The notes: generated by a model not told the origin, from the letters alone. Positions 52,271 to 62,164 are shown, counted from the first letter of the stretch. The stretch: 64,000 bases of DNA from an uncultured Muribaculaceae bacterium (GCA_910586565.1 CAJUIT010000002.1:116933-180932), one strand, 5' to 3'. Numbers and translations are program-made.

Positions 52271-53312
52271 GCGCAAACACCACAACGCCACCCACAATCA
52301 GCAGCAGCGTTTGCGACGCTATGATTACGTTGCCGAAAGCGGCCCCTGTGGTCATGAAATCGTGGTGACTCATCCCTGCGGGCACAAAAAGCCCAAGCCC
52401 GAAAAGCATGGTGGTCTGATAAGGCCCTATGCCTCCGTTCGACGGGATTCCCATCGAAATGCTTGTGAGCACAAAACAGAGCAATGCCACCACAGCCCCG
52501 TTGTCGGCCAACATGGCGCGCGTCATCGGGAAAGCCTGAAAGGCAATCACTAACTGCAGGAAATAGCACCCCCAGATACACACCGTGAGCCCGAGCCACT
52601 GCATCTTGCCTCGCATGCGCGCAAGTGCGGCAAAGCCATTCCACAGCCCTGCGAGAAACCCTTTCACCTTGAGCACAAACCGGTTGTGCGAGTGCGCCAA
52701 CAGCCACCATGCCGCTGCGATGCCGGCAACAACAGCGCCCCAGAGCCACGGAGAGGTGGCCAACCGCAACAACGCCTCGTAGGCTGCGGGATAGGTGCTG
52801 ACAAAATCAATCAGCGGTTCACGCGCCACAACAAAGGTGAGCAACGTTAGGCAACCCACGGTGATGAGGTCGGCGAAGCGGTCGGCAATCATCGAGCCGA
52901 ATACCTCGGAGAAGGGGGCATCCTGCCTGAAAGCCACATAGGTGGTGCGCCACACCTCACCGAGACGCGGAAACACCAGATTAACCGAATAGGTGCCGAA
53001 AATGCTGTAGAACAACACATGCGCCGGGGTGGCAACCCCAAGTGCGCGCAGCTGGATTCCCCACCTCAACGCACGCAACGCGATGGGAAACAGCCCCATC
53101 ACAAGCATCAGGGCAATCCACCTGAAATCGCATTGCCCGTTAATCACATCAAGCATCTCGCTGAAATTGATGTCGCGGAACATGACCACGCACAGCCCCA
53201 CGCTCACCACCGGAGGGATGAGGAATTTAAGGATGCGTCCTGCAACGCTTCCACCTTTTGCGGGATTGGCAGCCCCGAGGGAACCGCCCGTTTGCATTTC
53301 TTTTTCTGCCAT
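52221..53312 (-). CDS. Flippase-like lysylphosphatidylglycerol synthase TM-domain protein
   Basis: A 363-residue integral membrane protein with about eight helices. It contains the YbhN/AglD-type pattern of PF03706: MLVMGLFPIALRALRWGIQL, FGTYSVNLVFPRLGEVWR, SMIADRFADLITVGCLTLL and a late IPSNGGIGPYQTTM motif. There is no catalytic GNAT-like domain as in MprF. Such proteins are thought to flip or help make lipids or glycolipids; specificity is unknown. The last 50 bp overlap the TatD gene on the other strand. Confidence 0.85.
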   Translation of the reverse strand: MAEKEMQTGGSLGAANPAKGGSVAGRILKFLIPPVVSVGLCVVMFRDINFSEMLDVINGQCDFRWIALMLVMGLFPIALRALRWGIQLRALGVATPAHVLFYSIFGTYSVNLVFPRLGEVWRTTYVAFRQDAPFSEVFGSMIADRFADLITVGCLTLLTFVVAREPLIDFVSTYPAAYEALLRLATSPWLWGAVVAGIAAAWWLLAHSHNRFVLKVKGFLAGLWNGFAALARMRGKMQWLGLTVCIWGCYFLQLVIAFQAFPMTRAMLADNGAVVALLCFVLTSISMGIPSNGGIGPYQTTMLFGLGLFVPAGMSHHDFMTTGAAFGNVIIASQTLLLIVGGVVVFALIALDKRRRVRHQSAQ

Positions 53313-53542
53313 AAGTTATGTGCCACAAATTTACCAAATAATTTGCGACCCCACACCATCTGCGCCGCTCATAAAACTCCATTACGAATTAGGATTGCAC
53401 GGAAATCACTCGTTGCACTAATGTTTGTTATACTTATTTCAACTTGTTTTTCATGAAATTCTACCACTGAAACAAAAACAGCAACCGAATGTTTCTATAT
53501 ATGTAGCATTATTCATATCTTTGCAAGTAAACAAACGACTGA
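53313..53542 (+). promoter_or_regulatory. Intergenic region with promoter of the toxin-antitoxin pair
   Basis: A 230-bp AT-rich gap. The -7 box TATCTTTG at 53516-53523 lies 19 nt upstream of the toxin ATG. No clear -33 or operator repeat was seen. Confidence 0.45.
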
Positions 53543-53881
53543 ATGGAACTGAAAGCAAAGTTTGATGTGACCTACATGGAGGAGGCGGTTGTCTTTCTTG
53601 AATCCTTGCCCGATAAGGTGAAGGACAAGATTGCCTACAATATTTCCAAAAGCCGCTATTTCATGGACAAGGAGCTATTCAAGAAGCTGAACGATGATAT
53701 ATGGGAGTTCCGAACAATATACTTAGGTTTTAAGTACCGGCTGCTTGCCTTCTGGGACAAAGACACGGGAAACCTTGTGATTGCCACACACGGATTCGTA
53801 AAGAAAACGCAAAAGACACCCGAGAGTGAATTAGCACATGCCGAAGCACTGAGAAAAAAATATTACAACGAAAAGAAATAA
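53543..53881 (+). CDS. Type II toxin, RelE/HigB-like
   Basis: A 112-residue protein with the small RelE/ParE fold of phage-derived HigB-like toxins: VVFLESLPDKVKDKIAYNI, FFKKL-type FKKLNDDIWEFRTIYLGFKYRLLAFW and VIATHGFVKKTQKTPESEL. Such toxins cleave mRNA at the ribosome. It precedes its antitoxin gene by 8 bp, which is the HigBA order. The pair sits between housekeeping genes and an AraC regulator. Confidence 0.88.
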   Translation: MELKAKFDVTYMEEAVVFLESLPDKVKDKIAYNISKSRYFMDKELFKKLNDDIWEFRTIYLGFKYRLLAFWDKDTGNLVIATHGFVKKTQKTPESELAHAEALRKKYYNEKK

Positions 53882-53889
53882 AATAAGAT

Positions 53890-54201
53890 ATGGAAAAGAT
53901 GAAACTATACACCCATGATGAAATGCTCGACCGGGTTGTCGGCAAGAAGGGCACACCACGCCGCGACGCAATGGATGCCGAGTTGCAGTCCTATCTTATC
54001 GGTGAAGCTATCAAACAGGCAAGAAAAGAAAAGAATCTCACACAGGAGCAGCTTGGAATGCTAATGGGCGTTCAGCGGGCTCAGGTGTCAAGGATAGAAC
54101 GAGGTCACAATCTTACTGTCGGAACAATCGTCAGGGCGTTCAAGGCTATGGGCGTACCCGCCGCTTTCTCTTTCGGTGGTGTATCTCTGTCGCTTTGCTG
54201 A
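53890..54201 (+). CDS. XRE-family HTH antitoxin, HigA-like
   Basis: A 103-residue protein. The N-terminal segment (about 1-40) likely covers the toxin. An XRE helix-turn-helix follows: AIKQARKEKNLTQEQLGMLMGVQRAQVSRIERG. It would neutralise the toxin and repress the shared promoter. It directly follows the toxin gene. Confidence 0.9.
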   Translation: MEKMKLYTHDEMLDRVVGKKGTPRRDAMDAELQSYLIGEAIKQARKEKNLTQEQLGMLMGVQRAQVSRIERGHNLTVGTIVRAFKAMGVPAAFSFGGVSLSLC

Positions 54202-54299
54202 GGATGCCGGCGCGTTCTCCGAAGAGGATTAGGGGCGCAAGATGGACAACTTTTTTGGCTTTTTAACTCACACAGTGGTTAAAAATGCCAAATATTTGG

Positions 54300-54307
54300 T
54301 ACATTTG
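54300..54307 (+). promoter_or_regulatory. -7 box of the AraC gene
   Basis: TACATTTG, 59 nt before the ATG at 54367. The -33 is not clear. Confidence 0.4.
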
Positions 54308-54366
54308 CCTTGTCACAACAGAGAATGCGGTTGAACCGAACCCCATTCACAAACAAGGCAGAAACC

Positions 54367-55275
54367 ATGAAATCAAAACGACAGCTCGACGAGAGCCCGC
54401 TGCGCCTTTCGGAGATTGCCCGGCTGAAAACCGTTTCCGACGACTACAGCCATCTTGGGCAAGACTACATCCTGTCGCACATCACCACCAACACATCGCA
54501 TTTCTATGCCCCCGTGGCCCGGCGTTTCGACGGGCACACCATGATTATCGGGGTTAAGGGCACCATAAAAATCACAATCGACCTCGACACCGTTGAGGTG
54601 CCACCCAACTCTGTGCTGTTTGTGGCTCCCGAGCGCGTGTTCAAACCCATCGACTGGGAGGGTGATGAGCTCGATGCCTACCTGCTGTTTCTATCCAACA
54701 GATTTGTCTACGACCTCAACATCGACCTCAACGCCGTGAACTCCAACATTTTCACGTCGGCAAAATCGGTGCTTACTCTCACCTCCGACAAAGTGGCGCT
54801 CCTCATCCGCTACTTCGAGATGCTTCACCGCAACGCCACCGAGCAGAACCCCTACAACCGCTACATAGCCCGGGCACTGATGTCGGGAGCCGCCTACCAG
54901 ATTATGGCCTACGGAGAGGAACGCGACAATATCGCCCCCACCTCGCGCACCCACTCGCGCAAACTCACCTACGTACAGACCTTCCTGCGCCTCGTCCGCA
55001 CCCACCATCGCCGCGAGAGAGCCATAGGATTCTACGCCGAAAAGATGTTTATCTCCCCAAAATATCTGTCGCTCATCATAAAAGATGCCACAGGGCGCTC
55101 GGCAGCCGAGTGGATTGACCAATATGTGCTTCAGGAGGCGAAAAACCTGTTGCGCTATTCGGGCAAGAACGTGCAGCAGGTAGCCTACGAGCTTAACTTC
55201 ACCAACCAATCGTCGTTCGGCAAATATTTCAAGCATCTCACCGGCCTTTCGCCCACCCAGTTCCAGAACCGCTGA
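54367..55275 (+). CDS. AraC-family transcriptional regulator
   Basis: From the ATG at 54367 (MKSKRQLDESPL) the product has 302 residues. It has a cupin-like N-terminal sensor (GHTMIIGVKGTIKITIDLDTVEVPPNSVLFVAPE) and a C-terminal AraC double HTH (FYAEKMFISPKYLSLIIKDATG; VQQVAYELNFTNQSSFGKYFKHLTGLSPTQF). The next gene in the same direction, the GH71/99-like enzyme, is a plausible target, but it has its own constitutive-looking promoter. Confidence 0.9.
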   Translation: MKSKRQLDESPLRLSEIARLKTVSDDYSHLGQDYILSHITTNTSHFYAPVARRFDGHTMIIGVKGTIKITIDLDTVEVPPNSVLFVAPERVFKPIDWEGDELDAYLLFLSNRFVYDLNIDLNAVNSNIFTSAKSVLTLTSDKVALLIRYFEMLHRNATEQNPYNRYIARALMSGAAYQIMAYGEERDNIAPTSRTHSRKLTYVQTFLRLVRTHHRRERAIGFYAEKMFISPKYLSLIIKDATGRSAAEWIDQYVLQEAKNLLRYSGKNVQQVAYELNFTNQSSFGKYFKHLTGLSPTQFQNR

Positions 55276-55315
55276 GAACCATGTTGAAAATCACCGGCCG
55301 ATGATTCGCATTAAT

Positions 55316-55346
55316 TTTGCAAGCTGACTTATTTTTTGTACTTTTG
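55316..55346 (+). promoter_or_regulatory. Promoter of the GH71/99-like gene
   Basis: TTTG at 55316-55319, 19 nt, TACTTTTG at 55339-55346: a near-ideal Bacteroidetes promoter. A second -7-like box, TAATTTTG, lies at 55312-55319. Confidence 0.6.
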
Positions 55347-55428
55347 CGCATGGTTCACAACCACTTGCATGCCCCGAACAGGCAAACACCTCAACACGAC
55401 TAATCCATAACCTAAATTCATTATCCCC

Positions 55429-57525
55429 TTGCACACTAAAAAATTCCTTATGGGACTGATGGCCGCAGGAGCGGCCGCATTTCTCGCACCCTGCGGCATG
55501 ATGGCCGACACGATGCCCGACACTTGGGTAGGGCAGGATGAACTGGGCCGCATCGTGCCGACCTCCGACAATCTCGACGGTGGCCGCGGAACTCTCGACC
55601 CCAAAGTGGAAATCGGCATGTTCTACTACATCTGGCATGGCACCGAAACCTCCATGAACCCCGTTTACAACATCACCGAAATTCTCGACGCCAACTCCTC
55701 ATCACCGGCGTGGGGCCCCGAGCGCCACTACCACTGGTGGGGCAAGCCCTGGCTCGGATATTATGAGGCGGGCGACAAAGAGGTGATTTACAAACACCTG
55801 CAGATGCTTTGCGATGCCGGAGTTGACTTTCTGGTGTTCGACTGCACCAATGGTCTCACCTACTGCGACCGCATTCAAAAAGTTATAGAGGTGATTCGCA
55901 CCCGTCAGGCACGCAACATGCGCTGGCCCAAACTCGTGTGCATGACCCACTCCAACCAGACCGTTGCCATCACCGACCTTTGGAACAACCTCTACAGCAA
56001 GCCTGAATATTCCGACGTGTGGTATCGCTGGCAAGGAAACCCGCTGCTTCTCTGCGACGCCACAGCCGCCCGCAAGGATTCAAAACTCACCCACATCATC
56101 CCCTACCTCAACCTGCGCCACAGCTGGGCGTGGACCGGAGGTAAAGAAAACACATGGTCGTGGCTCGACTACTATCCCCAGGGGGTGGGCTACACCGTTA
56201 CCGACGGTGTGAAAGTGCCCGAATGCATCTCGGTGGGAAGCGCGCAGCATCCCACCACCAACATCGGCAAGAGCTACAGCGGCGGCAAACAGCCCTCAAT
56301 CACCGCCAAAGGGGTGTGCTCGAAAACTCCGCAGGGACTCTACTATGCCGAGCAGTGGAAACGCGCCCACTCGCTTTCCGACGCGCAGCGCCCACCTGTG
56401 GTGCTCCTCACCCAATGGAATGAATTCATAGCCATGCGATTCCGCACCGGCGACAAAACCGGTGCCGACCCCGGCAAGATTCGTCCCGGCGGAAAAAGCG
56501 GCGACCAGAACGAATCCTACTTCGTCGACGTCTACACCGCCGAATATAACCGCGACCTCGAACCGTCGACCCACCCCCTCATCCGCGACAACTACTACAT
56601 GCAAACCGTTGAGGAGGTGCGCAAATACCGCGGCGTAAACAAAATTCCCGAACCAACACAGAACATTTCCATCTCCATAAACGGCTCATGGGACCAATGG
56701 GATAAGGAAACGCTCGTTTTCAACGACGATACAGGCGACCACCAGTACACCACCGTAGCACAGGATGCCACCGCCAAAACAAAAGGCAACGACATTGTGC
56801 GCTGCAAGGTGACCAAGGACAACGAGAACCTCTACTTCATGGTTGAGGCTTCCACTCTCATCTCGTGGGATAAGACAAGCCGCCGCCGCATGCGCCTGCT
56901 GCTCAACACCGATTGCGACTACTCAACCGGCTGGAACGGCTACGACTACATGGTTGAACGCGACGCCGTAGAGAAGAAATTCTACCTCTCGCGCTGCAAA
57001 TCCAACACCTCGTTCAGCTGGGAACAGATCGACACTCCGCTCGACGCCAAATGGGACAGCGGCAAACGCATAATGGTGGCCGTGCCCAAAAATCTCATCG
57101 GCCGCAGCGGCAACTTCGATGTTGACTTCAAATGGGTTGACAACTGCAACCTCGATTCGGGCGAGCCGATGCTCCTCTACTCCGACGGCGACTGCGCTCC
57201 CAACCACCGCTTCAACTACCGCTTCAAGGGCTCAAAAACCACCGGCGCACCCATTCCCGGCGTGGAAAGTTCGGGCATTATTGCCGTGGAGGATGAAGGC
57301 GAAGCCGCAACCGAAGGTATCCGCATCTACCCTAACCCCACCGCCGGTCTGCTCAACTTTGAAACCGCCCAACCTGTGAGCCGCGTTGACATCTACACAC
57401 TTTCGGGCACCCTTTCGGCAAGCTACACCGAGCCGGTAAGCCCCCTCGACCTCTCGGCACTCCCCGCCGGCCACTACCTCCTGCGCGCCGACAACCTCGC
57501 CGCAGTGCGCCTGCTGAAGCAGTGA
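55429..57525 (+). CDS. Secreted GH71/99-like glycosidase with sorting-type C-terminus
   Basis: A 698-residue protein. The TTG at 55429 gives a proper basic signal-peptide start (HTKKFLMGLMAAG); the ATG at 55450 would remove the Lys residues, so TTG is preferred. The TIM-barrel part (about 55-390) has EIGMFYYIWHGT, YYEAGDKEVIYKHLQMLCDAGVDFLVFD and VVLLTQWNEF, recalling GH71/99-like enzymes. A DOMON/CBM9-like beta-sandwich follows (about 415-590), then a T9SS-like tail (IRIYPNPTAGLLNFE...LPAGHYLLRA). It probably acts on alpha-linked glycans outside the cell. Substrate unknown. Confidence 0.78.
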   Translation: MHTKKFLMGLMAAGAAAFLAPCGMMADTMPDTWVGQDELGRIVPTSDNLDGGRGTLDPKVEIGMFYYIWHGTETSMNPVYNITEILDANSSSPAWGPERHYHWWGKPWLGYYEAGDKEVIYKHLQMLCDAGVDFLVFDCTNGLTYCDRIQKVIEVIRTRQARNMRWPKLVCMTHSNQTVAITDLWNNLYSKPEYSDVWYRWQGNPLLLCDATAARKDSKLTHIIPYLNLRHSWAWTGGKENTWSWLDYYPQGVGYTVTDGVKVPECISVGSAQHPTTNIGKSYSGGKQPSITAKGVCSKTPQGLYYAEQWKRAHSLSDAQRPPVVLLTQWNEFIAMRFRTGDKTGADPGKIRPGGKSGDQNESYFVDVYTAEYNRDLEPSTHPLIRDNYYMQTVEEVRKYRGVNKIPEPTQNISISINGSWDQWDKETLVFNDDTGDHQYTTVAQDATAKTKGNDIVRCKVTKDNENLYFMVEASTLISWDKTSRRRMRLLLNTDCDYSTGWNGYDYMVERDAVEKKFYLSRCKSNTSFSWEQIDTPLDAKWDSGKRIMVAVPKNLIGRSGNFDVDFKWVDNCNLDSGEPMLLYSDGDCAPNHRFNYRFKGSKTTGAPIPGVESSGIIAVEDEGEAATEGIRIYPNPTAGLLNFETAQPVSRVDIYTLSGTLSASYTEPVSPLDLSALPAGHYLLRADNLAAVRLLKQ

Positions 57526-57556
57526 TGGGGTAACAGAGACAAAAGACGAAAAGATA

Positions 57557-57660
57557 GACAAAAGACAAAAAGACGAAAGACAAAAAGCGAGATTAGTTCA
57601 GCTGGTGTCGTTAGCCAAAACTAATCTCGCTTTTTGTCTTTCGTCTTTTTGTCTTTCGTC
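57557..57660. terminator. 42-bp-stem hairpin made of GACAAAA/GACGAAA repeats
   Basis: Bases 57557-57598 pair with 57619-57660 with a single mismatch, around a 20-nt loop. The arms consist of tandem GACAAAA/GACGAAA-type units plus GCGAGATTAGTT. It lies 31 bp after the glycosidase stop and probably terminates it. Confidence 0.75.
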
Positions 57661-57727
57661 TTTCGTCTATATTCTTTTCCCCCGCTGTTTTTCCTCAAAA
57701 CAGGCGGCAAAAAATGCGGGAATGTTG

Positions 57728-57735
57728 TAAATTTG
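57728..57735 (+). promoter_or_regulatory. -7 box of the RelA/SpoT gene
   Basis: TAAATTTG, 25 nt upstream of the ATG at 57761. Confidence 0.45.
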
Positions 57736-57760
57736 CGATATTGGAATAAAATTTTCGGGA

Positions 57761-60034
57761 ATGGAGGGCACCACCATGAGCAAAAACAACAATTTCACTA
57801 CTGAAGCCGAGGACCGACAGATTGAGGAAGCGTTTCAGGATGTGCTTAACGGATACTTGAAAAGCAACCACCGCAAGAAGGTTGAGATTATAGAACGTGC
57901 ATTCAAATTTGCCAAAGAAGCCCACAAGGGAATCAGGCGCCGTTCGGGAGAACCCTACATTCTCCACCCTATTGCAGTGGCCAAGATTGCCAGTCAGGAA
58001 ATCGGGCTCGGCTCAACCTCGATATGCGCAGCTCTGCTTCACGACGTTGTGGAGGACACCGACTACACCGTTGAGGATATCGAACAGAATTTCGGCAAGA
58101 AGATTGCACAGCTTGTTGAAGGCCTCACAAAAATTTCAGGAGGCATTTTCGGCGACAAAGCCTCGGCACAGGCCGAGAACTTCCGCAAACTGCTGCTCAC
58201 CATGTCGGAGGACATCAGGGTGGTGCTCATCAAGATGGCCGACCGCCTGCACAACATGCGTACCCTCGGTTCAATGGCTCCCAACAAGCAGTATAAAATC
58301 GCGGGGGAAACACTCTACATCTACGCCCCGCTTGCCCACCGCTTGGGACTGTTTGAAATCAAAACCGAGCTCGAGAATCTCAGCTTCAAATATGAGCACC
58401 CCGATGCCTTCAAACGCATCTCGGCAAAAATTGAAGCCACCGAAAAGCAGCGCACCGACATCTACAACAATTTCGCCGCTCCGGTGCTGGCAAAACTCGA
58501 TGCGATGGGGCTGAAATACACGGCGAAAGCCCGCGTAAAATCGGTTTATTCCATCTGGAACAAGATGGAAACCAAGCACATCCCGTTTGAGGAGGTCTAC
58601 GACCTCTACGCCGCCCGCATAGTTTTCGACTGCGACGACCCCGCACAGGAAAAGGGAATCTGCTGGCAAATCTACTCGGCCATCACCGACATCTACCGCC
58701 TTCACCCCGACCGCACCCGCGACTGGATTTCAAACCCCAAAGCCAACGGCTATCAGGCGCTCCATCTCACCGTGATGGGTCCCGACGGCAACTGGATTGA
58801 GGTGCAGATAAGGTCGCGCCGCATGGATGAGATTGCCGAAAAGGGATTTGCAGCCCATTGGAAATACAAAGTGGGCGAAGGCGACGAGGAATCGGAACTC
58901 AACGCCTGGCTCCACACCATCAAAGATATTCTCGATGACCCCGAGCCGAACGCGCTCGACTTCCTCGACACGCTGAAACTCAACCTTTTTTCATCAGAAA
59001 TTGTGGTGTTCACACCAAAGGGGGAACTGCTCACGCTGCCGATGGATTCAACCGTGCTCGACGTGGCTTTCAACCTCCACACGCAGATAGGTTGCCACTG
59101 CATCGCCGGAAAGGTGAACCACAAACTGGTGCCACTGAGCCAGAAACTCAACTCGGGCGACCAGGTGGAGGTGCTCACTTCACAGAGCCAGACACCCAAG
59201 CCCGAATGGATTGATTTCCTGGCAACTGCAAAAGGGAAAACGCGCTTGCGCGCATCACTGCGCAAACTCCATCAGCCGGTCATTGCCACCGGCCGCGAGA
59301 TTTTCGAAAAATTCCTCAAGGAGAACGAAATTGCCGACGACAATGTGGCCATCACCAAAGTGATGGGGCTGTTCAAAGCCGGCAGTCGCGAGGAGTTCTA
59401 CTACCGCCTCGGAAATCAGGAGATTGTGCTCAACGACTATGTTATCAAAACCTTGCGCAAGCAAAGTTCGGCAACAAAACGCCTGCTGGCGAGGCTGCTG
59501 TGGCGCTCGTCGGCATCGGAAAACGAAACCGACCCGCAAGCCGAGGCCGAAGCCGAAGCTGCCGCCAAGCGCGCAAGCATCAACCGCAAGGAAACCTATC
59601 TGCTCAAATGCGATGAGTCGGGCGAGGGAAATTTCCGCTTCTCCGACTGCTGCAACCCCATCCCCGGCGACGACGTGCTCGGGTTTATCGACGACAACGG
59701 CGACGTTGTGGTGCATTCGCTCGACTGCCCGCGCGCCCGCGCACTCAAGGCAAGCTTCGGCCCGCGCATCCTCTCAACCCGCTGGGAAAGCTGCGAGGCC
59801 CGCTTCCTTGCCAACATCCACATCGAGGGAGTTGACCGCCACGGCATCCTCCACGAGCTGATTTCACTAATTTCCACCCACCTGTCGCTCGACATCCGCT
59901 CGCTCGACATCCGCACTGAGAAAGAGGTGTTCTTCTGCGACCTCTCGCTGCTGGTGAGCGATGCCGCCGGTGTGAACGAACTCTGCGCAAAAGTCAAAAA
60001 AATATCGGGGGTGCAAAAAGCAGCCCGTGTATGA
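57761..60034 (+). CDS. RelA/SpoT bifunctional (p)ppGpp synthetase/hydrolase
   Basis: A 757-residue protein. The HD hydrolase domain (HP at 69-70, HDVVEDT at 94-100) keeps its metal-binding residues. The synthetase domain (about 250-370) has YDLYAARIVFDCDD and DWISNPKANGYQALHLTV. A TGS domain (FTPKGELLTLPMDSTVLDVAF), a zinc-finger/CC-type region (FRFSDCCNPIPGDDVLGF) and a C-terminal ACT domain (DRHGILHELISLISTHLSLDIRSL) follow. Both activities look intact. It makes and degrades the stringent-response alarmone. An alternative ATG lies at 57776. Confidence 0.96.
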   Translation: MEGTTMSKNNNFTTEAEDRQIEEAFQDVLNGYLKSNHRKKVEIIERAFKFAKEAHKGIRRRSGEPYILHPIAVAKIASQEIGLGSTSICAALLHDVVEDTDYTVEDIEQNFGKKIAQLVEGLTKISGGIFGDKASAQAENFRKLLLTMSEDIRVVLIKMADRLHNMRTLGSMAPNKQYKIAGETLYIYAPLAHRLGLFEIKTELENLSFKYEHPDAFKRISAKIEATEKQRTDIYNNFAAPVLAKLDAMGLKYTAKARVKSVYSIWNKMETKHIPFEEVYDLYAARIVFDCDDPAQEKGICWQIYSAITDIYRLHPDRTRDWISNPKANGYQALHLTVMGPDGNWIEVQIRSRRMDEIAEKGFAAHWKYKVGEGDEESELNAWLHTIKDILDDPEPNALDFLDTLKLNLFSSEIVVFTPKGELLTLPMDSTVLDVAFNLHTQIGCHCIAGKVNHKLVPLSQKLNSGDQVEVLTSQSQTPKPEWIDFLATAKGKTRLRASLRKLHQPVIATGREIFEKFLKENEIADDNVAITKVMGLFKAGSREEFYYRLGNQEIVLNDYVIKTLRKQSSATKRLLARLLWRSSASENETDPQAEAEAEAAAKRASINRKETYLLKCDESGEGNFRFSDCCNPIPGDDVLGFIDDNGDVVVHSLDCPRARALKASFGPRILSTRWESCEARFLANIHIEGVDRHGILHELISLISTHLSLDIRSLDIRTEKEVFFCDLSLLVSDAAGVNELCAKVKKISGVQKAARV

Positions 60035-60094
60035 GCCTGTGGCTGCCGGCTGTTAAAGAGCCGATGCCACAACATCAATCAGTCAAACTGAACA

Positions 60095-62164
60095 ATGAAA
60101 TTGACCAAACACCACCGCGTTTTCCTGACGCTCATTTTTGCTGCGGCCACCGCCATTGTGGTCTACTTCATGCCACGCGACAACAGCCGCCAATACAACT
60201 ACGAGGAGAACCGCCCGTGGAGCTATCCGCTCCTCACCGCCCCCTTCGACATCACCGTCTACCGCGACTCTGCCACCGTGAAGCAGATGATTGACAGCGT
60301 GGAGCAGACAATGGTACCCATCTACCGCCGCGACAAGGCGCAGGCCGCCCGCGTGCTCGCCGCAGTGGCCGCCAACGATTCCCTCTCCCCCTACATCAAA
60401 TCGCGCCTCACCACTGCCGTGGAGAGAGTTTACAGCAACGGCATCGTCGACCAGTCAACCGCGGCGCTTATCGCCCGCGGCGACCTGCCGGAAGTAAAGT
60501 TCAATGAAAACAACGTGAACGTGTCGCATTCAACGGCACGTTTCCTGTCGCAACGCGATGCCTACGCCCGCATCGACAGCCTGTTTGTCACCCCCGCCGA
60601 CCATCGCGCATTCCAGTCGGCCGGCCTCGCAAGCCTGCTCCTCCCCAACATAGCCGAGGATAAGGAAGCCACGCGCCTCTACCACGAAACACTGATACAG
60701 CCCATTGTTGCGGGCATCGGTGTGATTCAGAAAGGGGAACGCATCATTGCCCAGGGCGACATCGTCACCCCTCAGCTCTATCAAGTGCTGAAAACCTACG
60801 AGGAAACCCTCAAGCGACAAAGCAACTACGACCGCTCGCGACGCCTCTACACAATCATGGGGCAGACCCTCCTTGCGGCGCTTGCGTTCGGGCTCCTCTA
60901 CGGGTTCATGTTCCTCTACTATCCCCAGCGCTTCAGGCAGTCGTCGGCAATTATGCCGCTGATGATTCTCACAGTTGTATTCTTTGTGTTCGCATCGGTT
61001 GTGGCCGGACTAATCAGGCTCGGCATCTACACCGTGCCCCTCGCAATCCTGCCGGTAATCGTCACCGTGTTCTACGACTCGCGCACGGCATTCTTCGTGT
61101 TTGTTGTCGAAGTGCTGCTTTGCGCCATCGCCGCCTCCTTCCCGCTCGAATTTATCTTTGTGGAGATGGTTGCGGGAACCGCCGTCATCTTCTCGCTTAA
61201 AGAGCTGTCGCGCCGCTCCGAGCTTCTGCGGTCGGCGGCAGTGGCTTTCCTGGCCTACGTGGTAGCCTACGTGAGCTTCGAACTCATGACCACCGGCTCA
61301 ATCACCACGCTGTCGTGGCGGTTGGTGGGATATTTCGGCATAAACGCCGTGCTTATCTCATTCGCCTACATCCTCATCTTCATTGTCGAGAAACTGTTTG
61401 GCATGGTGTCAGTGGTGACATTGGTCGAGCTCTCCGACATCAACAACCACATTTTGCGCAAACTCTCGCAGGAATGCCCCGGCACCTTCCAACACTCAAT
61501 GGCAGTAAGCAACCTCGCCACCGAAGCCGCACACCGCATCGGCGCAGAGGTGCAACTCGTAAGGGCAGGTGCCCTCTATCACGACATTGGCAAAATCGAC
61601 AATCCGGCGTTCTTCACCGAGAACCAGCACGGAGTGAATCCCCACGACGCACTCACCCCCGAACAGAGTGCCGGCATCATCATCCGCCATGTCACCGACG
61701 GGCTTAAACGCGCCGAAAAGGGGAAACTCCCCTCGGTTATACGCGATTTCATCTCGCAGCATCATGGCCGCGGAAAAGCCAAATATTTCTACAACACCTA
61801 TTGCCGCCAGCATCCCGACGAGGATGTTGACCCGGCTCCTTTCACCTATCCCGGGCCGAACCCGCGCACCCGGGAGGCCTCTCTGCTCATGATGGCCGAT
61901 GCCGTGGAAGCCGCCTCGCGCAGCATGCCCGACCATTCGCAGGAAGCAATCACGGCTTTGGTTAACCGCCTTATCGACACGCAAGTGGCCGAAGGACTTC
62001 ACAACGACTCCCCGCTATCGTTCCGCGATATCCGCGAAATCAAGGAATGCTTCATCTCGCGACTGCGGAGCATGTATCACGCACGCGTTTCCTATCCCGC
62101 CGACGTGAAAGCAAACCACACCACCGAAACCGCCACCCCCGCCGATGGAACCGATAAAGCCTGA
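60095..62164 (+). CDS. 7TM-HD membrane phosphodiesterase (PgpH/YqfF-like)
   Basis: A 689-residue protein. A first membrane helix is followed by an extracytoplasmic 7TMR-HDED domain (about 40-260), seven membrane helices (about 270-450) and a cytoplasmic HD domain. The HD domain has ECPGTFQHSMAVSNLATEAA, LYHDIGKIDNP, FTENQHGVNPHDAL and FISQHHGRGKAKYFY, giving a full set of metal-binding His/Asp residues. Homologues hydrolyse cyclic di-AMP. The gene lies 60 bp after relA/spoT and overlaps the next gene by 20 bp. Confidence 0.93.
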   Translation: MKLTKHHRVFLTLIFAAATAIVVYFMPRDNSRQYNYEENRPWSYPLLTAPFDITVYRDSATVKQMIDSVEQTMVPIYRRDKAQAARVLAAVAANDSLSPYIKSRLTTAVERVYSNGIVDQSTAALIARGDLPEVKFNENNVNVSHSTARFLSQRDAYARIDSLFVTPADHRAFQSAGLASLLLPNIAEDKEATRLYHETLIQPIVAGIGVIQKGERIIAQGDIVTPQLYQVLKTYEETLKRQSNYDRSRRLYTIMGQTLLAALAFGLLYGFMFLYYPQRFRQSSAIMPLMILTVVFFVFASVVAGLIRLGIYTVPLAILPVIVTVFYDSRTAFFVFVVEVLLCAIAASFPLEFIFVEMVAGTAVIFSLKELSRRSELLRSAAVAFLAYVVAYVSFELMTTGSITTLSWRLVGYFGINAVLISFAYILIFIVEKLFGMVSVVTLVELSDINNHILRKLSQECPGTFQHSMAVSNLATEAAHRIGAEVQLVRAGALYHDIGKIDNPAFFTENQHGVNPHDALTPEQSAGIIIRHVTDGLKRAEKGKLPSVIRDFISQHHGRGKAKYFYNTYCRQHPDEDVDPAPFTYPGPNPRTREASLLMMADAVEAASRSMPDHSQEAITALVNRLIDTQVAEGLHNDSPLSFRDIREIKECFISRLRSMYHARVSYPADVKANHTTETATPADGTDKA

